Positions 60,694-64,000 of a stretch of DNA of 64,000 nt are shown here, in pieces; within the stretch, counting starts at the first letter, position 1; each line of letters begins with the position of its first letter. Made by a program: the position numbers and the translations under genes. This DNA is from Bacteroidota bacterium (lineage in GTDB: Bacteria > Bacteroidota > Bacteroidia > UKL13-3). Under the pieces are notes generated by a model. The model was not told the DNA's origin. It did not search any database and saw only the letters and a list, made by a program, of their open reading frames with translations. The DNA is taken from the NCBI GenBank assembly GCA_947457395.1, contig CANGVA010000001.1, positions 124,001 to 188,000 on the forward strand. The letters are read 5' to 3'.

Positions 60694-63456
60694 TTATTTC
60701 CCTTTCCTCCCCTTCTTCTTCACCACCGCCAGCAACCCTGCCGTATACTTCTCATACAACTCAAACAAAAACTCCATGCGTTTGGCTTCGCTGGCAAAGG
60801 GTGCACTGCGGTAGCATTGGTCAACAGCTTTATCTAGTTCCTGGTGGGCTTTTACCAGTGCGGGTGGCATGGTTAGCGGGTCATACAAATCGGCTAAGCT
60901 GCTGTTGGGAAACTGCGCCCGCACATCCAATACTTTTTGTGCAGCTTGTTCCACCATTTGCTTTTGCTTTTCGGTGGGATTTTCAGGCCAGGGGTAGTTA
61001 TTGTAAACGATGGTGTTTGAATAACTGTAATCACTTTTCATTCTACCGCATGTATATTGCATCCATGTCATGTGCATTTTTGAAGTAATAACTCCAAAAT
61101 GAAACAAGGTTGCATTAGGTAGATTAAATAATTTATCTCCACATATCACTTCTGAAGAGCAATAACCTATTGGAATATATTCTCTGTTTTCAGATGATAC
61201 TTTGGGTATAGCAAGATAGTCGCTTTCAGGATGTCTTTCCTCTCCGAAAAGCTGAGGAAAAGCAGCAGCTTTAAGCGTCTGTGTTCTTTTACTAGATAGT
61301 CTGAATTCTTTTACTCGATTAACTCTCTCGTATATTGGTTTAATATTTCTCCATTCGGAGGGCTCAATATCTTTTAGCCAAATACAATATCTAGGAATAT
61401 TATTTAGAAATTCTTTGCCCATCAAAAATGGGCGTATGAATTTTTTTGACTTTATATCAGTCTTTATTATTTCTTCGTATACAGTTTGATTTAACAACAA
61501 ATTTCCGTCATCTATGGCGTCACTACCTCTTGAAATTGGTGGGACATTACATATTGGCTTTGATCTTTTTTGAATAAAAACATTTTTTGCATCTACTAAG
61601 TATGGATTTATGTTTGATACATAGATTAACTTAGGGTCGCTATTAATATTATCGTACTCATATAATAATTTTTTAGCGTACACATTTTTACTAAACCCAA
61701 TAATAACTACATGAACAGCAGCATTGCCTTTAGCTTCATTGTTCCATTTAAATGTTCTATGAGCAAATTTAATAGTGATTTTGTACCTGTTAATTAAAAT
61801 GTTCCACAATACGCCAACTTGCTCACCTTGGCAAATTGAATTAGTCGATACAAATGCTACCTCACAATTATTGTTTTGTATATATGCGGCTGCTTTAATA
61901 TACCAATTACTAACATAGTCTAAAACTCCAATACCATCCTCATTACCAATATTAATTTTAGTGTCAGACTTTTGTTCTTCACTTTGCCATGCATAACCAA
62001 TAAACGGAGGATTACCCAGTATATAATCATAATGCGGTTCTCCTTTCTCCCACGGGTACTGCACCAGTAGGCTTCCCCAATCAATGCGCAACGCATTGCC
62101 ATGCACAATCACCGCGGCTTTATCTAACGGTATGCGGGCAACATAATTTCCAAATACGCTGCCTATGTACAGGTTCATCTGGTGGTCCATCAGCCACATG
62201 GCTACCTGTGCTATTTGTGCCGGAAACTCTTCGTACTCTATTCCATAAAAACGGTCAACGTTTAGTTTAATCAATTGCTCAAGGTCGGTTACCTGCTGTG
62301 TGCCGTGTAGGGCTTTTAATACTTCCAACTCCAGCAGGCGCAACTCGCGGTAGGTTATTACCAAAAAATTTCCGCAGCCGCAGGCGGGGTCTAAAAAGCG
62401 CAGGTTGGCAAGTTTTTCATGAAACTGTTTCAGCTTGTTTTTTTGTGTGCTTATTTTTTCAAACTCTTCGTACAACTCATCTAAAAACAAAGGCTTTATC
62501 AGTTTCAATATATTTTTTTCGCTGGTATAGTGTGCGCCCAGGTTTCTGCGCTCTTTGGGGTTCATCACACTTTGAAACATGCTGCCAAAAATGGCTGGAG
62601 AAATTTTACTCCAATCGAGGTAGCAACAATTGAGCATAGCCTGCCTCATGCTGCTGTCGAAACTGGCTACAGGCAGCGGCTCTTCAAATAATTTTCCGTT
62701 TATGTACGGAAATGAGGCCAGGTCTTCATCCAGGTTTTTAAACCGCTTGCCGGGTGGTGTGTTCAGCACCTGAAACAACTCTTGCAGGCGTGGCGCAAGG
62801 TCGCTTCCATCGCTGTTGGTGCGTTGTTCAATATAATCCTGAAATTGTTGTTTTTTAAAAATGGTGGTGTCTTCGGCAAACAGGCAAAACAAAATGCGCA
62901 CCAAATACACTTCCAGCGGGTGGCCCTCGTAGCCAATTTCTTTGAGGCTATCGTGCAGCTTGCCCATTAGTTCGGCTGCTTTAATATTGGCAGGGTCTTG
63001 TTCTTTGTATATCTTTTTTACATAGCCCAACAAAAAACCAAAGTGCTCAATATTTTTATGAAAATCGGCCAGTGCAAACCGGTGTTCGGTTTGTTCCTCC
63101 ATATCGTGCAGCACAAAGTTGGCAAAGTCGCTTACCAAAATCATGCGGGGCAATTCGTGCTGGGGCAGGTTTTGGCAATAGGCTTTGGCTTGTTCAAATG
63201 CTTTTAGCAAATCTTTGCCGCGGCTTTTCATTTCCACCAGCATTACACCTTTCCACAACAGGTCTATGTAACCGTCTTTGTCGTCCAGTTTTTTTACCCG
63301 GTGTTCAAACGTGGCAAACTTCCTGCGGCTGATGTCGAACACCTGTAGAAAGGCTTCCAGAAAGGGTTTGGCTTCGGCATCCTCATTGTGTGTATCGGAC
63401 CACTCGCGGCTAAAAGCGATGGCTCTTTGGCGTATTTCATTCCAGCTAATAGGCAT
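60694..63456 (-). CDS. Type IIL (MmeI-like) restriction-modification enzyme
   Basis: The 920-residue length matches MmeI (about 919). The N-terminal nuclease has the PD-ExK pattern Asp65-x9-Glu75-x-Lys77 (GYIDLLWKG...VEMKS), with the same spacing as the MmeI family. A helical connector leads to the gamma-type N6-adenine methyltransferase: HYTSEKNIL near 310, motif I LDPACGCGNFL near 360 and motif IV NPPF near 482. The region from about 490 to 815 is the target-recognition part. One polypeptide would cut and methylate. The target-recognition part (about 61005-61990) is visibly more AT-rich than either flank, a sign of past domain exchange. No separate specificity subunit or BREX partner is present. 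Confidence 0.88.
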   Translation of the reverse strand: MPISWNEIRQRAIAFSREWSDTHNEDAEAKPFLEAFLQVFDISRRKFATFEHRVKKLDDKDGYIDLLWKGVMLVEMKSRGKDLLKAFEQAKAYCQNLPQHELPRMILVSDFANFVLHDMEEQTEHRFALADFHKNIEHFGFLLGYVKKIYKEQDPANIKAAELMGKLHDSLKEIGYEGHPLEVYLVRILFCLFAEDTTIFKKQQFQDYIEQRTNSDGSDLAPRLQELFQVLNTPPGKRFKNLDEDLASFPYINGKLFEEPLPVASFDSSMRQAMLNCCYLDWSKISPAIFGSMFQSVMNPKERRNLGAHYTSEKNILKLIKPLFLDELYEEFEKISTQKNKLKQFHEKLANLRFLDPACGCGNFLVITYRELRLLELEVLKALHGTQQVTDLEQLIKLNVDRFYGIEYEEFPAQIAQVAMWLMDHQMNLYIGSVFGNYVARIPLDKAAVIVHGNALRIDWGSLLVQYPWEKGEPHYDYILGNPPFIGYAWQSEEQKSDTKINIGNEDGIGVLDYVSNWYIKAAAYIQNNNCEVAFVSTNSICQGEQVGVLWNILINRYKITIKFAHRTFKWNNEAKGNAAVHVVIIGFSKNVYAKKLLYEYDNINSDPKLIYVSNINPYLVDAKNVFIQKRSKPICNVPPISRGSDAIDDGNLLLNQTVYEEIIKTDIKSKKFIRPFLMGKEFLNNIPRYCIWLKDIEPSEWRNIKPIYERVNRVKEFRLSSKRTQTLKAAAFPQLFGEERHPESDYLAIPKVSSENREYIPIGYCSSEVICGDKLFNLPNATLFHFGVITSKMHMTWMQYTCGRMKSDYSYSNTIVYNNYPWPENPTEKQKQMVEQAAQKVLDVRAQFPNSSLADLYDPLTMPPALVKAHQELDKAVDQCYRSAPFASEAKRMEFLFELYEKYTAGLLAVVKKKGRKGK

Positions 63457-63734
63457 AGTGGCAAATTACTAAAAATGATGATGGAACACCATAGAAGGTG
63501 AAACAAAATTTTAAAGGAGGCAAGCATCCTGCATGCAAAGAGCCATGAAACATCGAGTTATGAATGTTTAAAATTGAGCTTTTAAACTCCGGTTCTCAAG
63601 TGTGCTCAACTTAATCCGAATAATAAATATTGAATGATGAAGAGGAATAATTACGGATATCGAGAAGTCCGGCATGCTCAACTTAAAATTCAATACTATT
63701 AGGTTAAGCTATAGAGATTTGTTGGCGGCAGCTC
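63457..63734. other. Non-coding gap with short repeats
   Basis: No gene seen. TGCTCAACTTA occurs twice as a direct repeat (63603-63613 and 63675-63685), and AATTGAGC before it forms an inverted match with GCTCAA. These may be remnants of a mobile element end or chance. Confidence 0.35.
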
Positions 63735-63998
63735 TTAGTCTTCCAAATACACCTCTTCTGCAAAAACGGGCGCATTGTATTTTATGAGCTCTGTATGTTT
63801 TTGCTCCTCGAGGTTTACAGCATAACGCAGGCCTGCCCCTTTACCAATAACCTTCACCAAATTTTGGTCAACAAGGGCAGTAAAATCTCTTTGTATGGTT
63901 TTTCTGTTGCAATCAAACTCACTCACTAAATCTTTTGTAGAAATAAAGCCTTTGTGCTGTATGATATACATGATGAGTTTTTGGCGTTTGTTTAGGAT
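63735..63998 (-). CDS. Winged-helix (DeoR-type HTH) protein, 5' partial
   Basis: The frame is open to the window edge, so the start is missing. The visible 87 residues begin ILNKRQKLIMYIIQHKGFIS and continue with a recognition helix CNRKTIQRDFTALVDQ and wing VIGKGAGLRYAV. This is the DeoR-like fold, also found as the C-terminal domain of Fic proteins and AlbA_2-type ATP-binding proteins. The missing N terminus decides which. It may control the neighbouring restriction-modification gene, but that is only a guess from position. Confidence 0.7.
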   Translation of the reverse strand: MLNKRQKLIMYIIQHKGFISTKDLVSEFDCNRKTIQRDFTALVDQNLVKVIGKGAGLRYAVNLEEQKHTELIKYNAPVFAEEVYLED

Positions 63999-64000
63999 GC

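Noticed and set aside
60694-63456. BREX PglX or type I HsdM methyltransferase
   Set aside because: The protein has its own PD-ExK nuclease at the N terminus and no brx/pgl or hsdR/hsdS genes lie nearby; length and spacing fit MmeI.

Overview
The window comes from a chromosome of a proteorhodopsin-bearing member of the Bacteroidota, probably a Chitinophagales/Sphingobacteriales-like aquatic lineage. The evidence is: C-terminal type IX secretion (T9SS) sorting domains on three proteins, a PorV/PorQ-family outer-membrane protein, a DUF4293 protein, many short lipoproteins, A-rich translation starts without Shine-Dalgarno sequences, and promoters of the Bacteroidota TTG-N18/19-TAnnTTTG type, clearest before the iscA-like gene and rpsT. 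The species cannot be named from sequence alone. No tRNA, rRNA or CRISPR array was seen.

Layout. 1-10.7 kb: the 3' part of a giant secreted protein made of repeated beta-helix/CARDB-like modules, eight Ig-like repeats and a T9SS tail; its start lies outside the window. 10.7-25.4 kb: housekeeping genes (MBL hydrolase, degenerate Rieske-like lipoprotein, 3-hydroxybutyryl-CoA dehydrogenase, lnt, PorV/PorQ-like protein, gluQ, tatC, rpiB, meaB, FMN reductase, histidine kinase, cyclase family, RluA-type synthase, inositol-monophosphatase-like enzyme). 25.4-28.7 kb: a phototrophy locus with a DTE-type proteorhodopsin behind a long, palindrome-rich leader. It is followed, after a strong terminator, by one 676-residue protein fusing a lycopene-cyclase-like domain to a Brp/Blh beta-carotene-cleaving oxygenase. 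28.7-51.5 kb: core genes (iscA-like, rpsT, asd, sucD, ABC exporter, truA, thiolase, thiL-ruvX-def, acyl-CoA ligase, dxs, universal stress protein, PaaG-like isomerase, NlpC/P60 lipoprotein) and a broken DUF486 gene. 51.9-56.6 kb: a second giant T9SS cargo that reads as three consecutive seven-bladed propellers, the last two built of near-identical 168-bp repeats. 56.6-64 kb: an accessory region with a DUF3800 protein, gene remnants, an AT-rich three-gene cassette of unknown function, an MmeI-like type IIL restriction-modification enzyme with a compositionally distinct central part, and a truncated winged-helix gene.

How the genes fit together. dxs starts isoprenoid synthesis, the fusion protein can cyclise lycopene and cleave beta-carotene to retinal, and the rhodopsin uses retinal for light-driven proton export. 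The enzymes between dxs and lycopene (crtE, crtB, crtI) are not in the window. The 3-hydroxyacyl-CoA dehydrogenase, thiolase, PaaG-like isomerase and acyl-CoA ligase suggest fatty-acid or phenylacetate-type degradation, but they are dispersed. The best candidates for something new are the cyclase-Blh fusion with its divergent cyclase half, the rhodopsin with a glycine at the carotenoid-antenna fenestration position, and the AT-rich cassette beside the restriction-modification gene.
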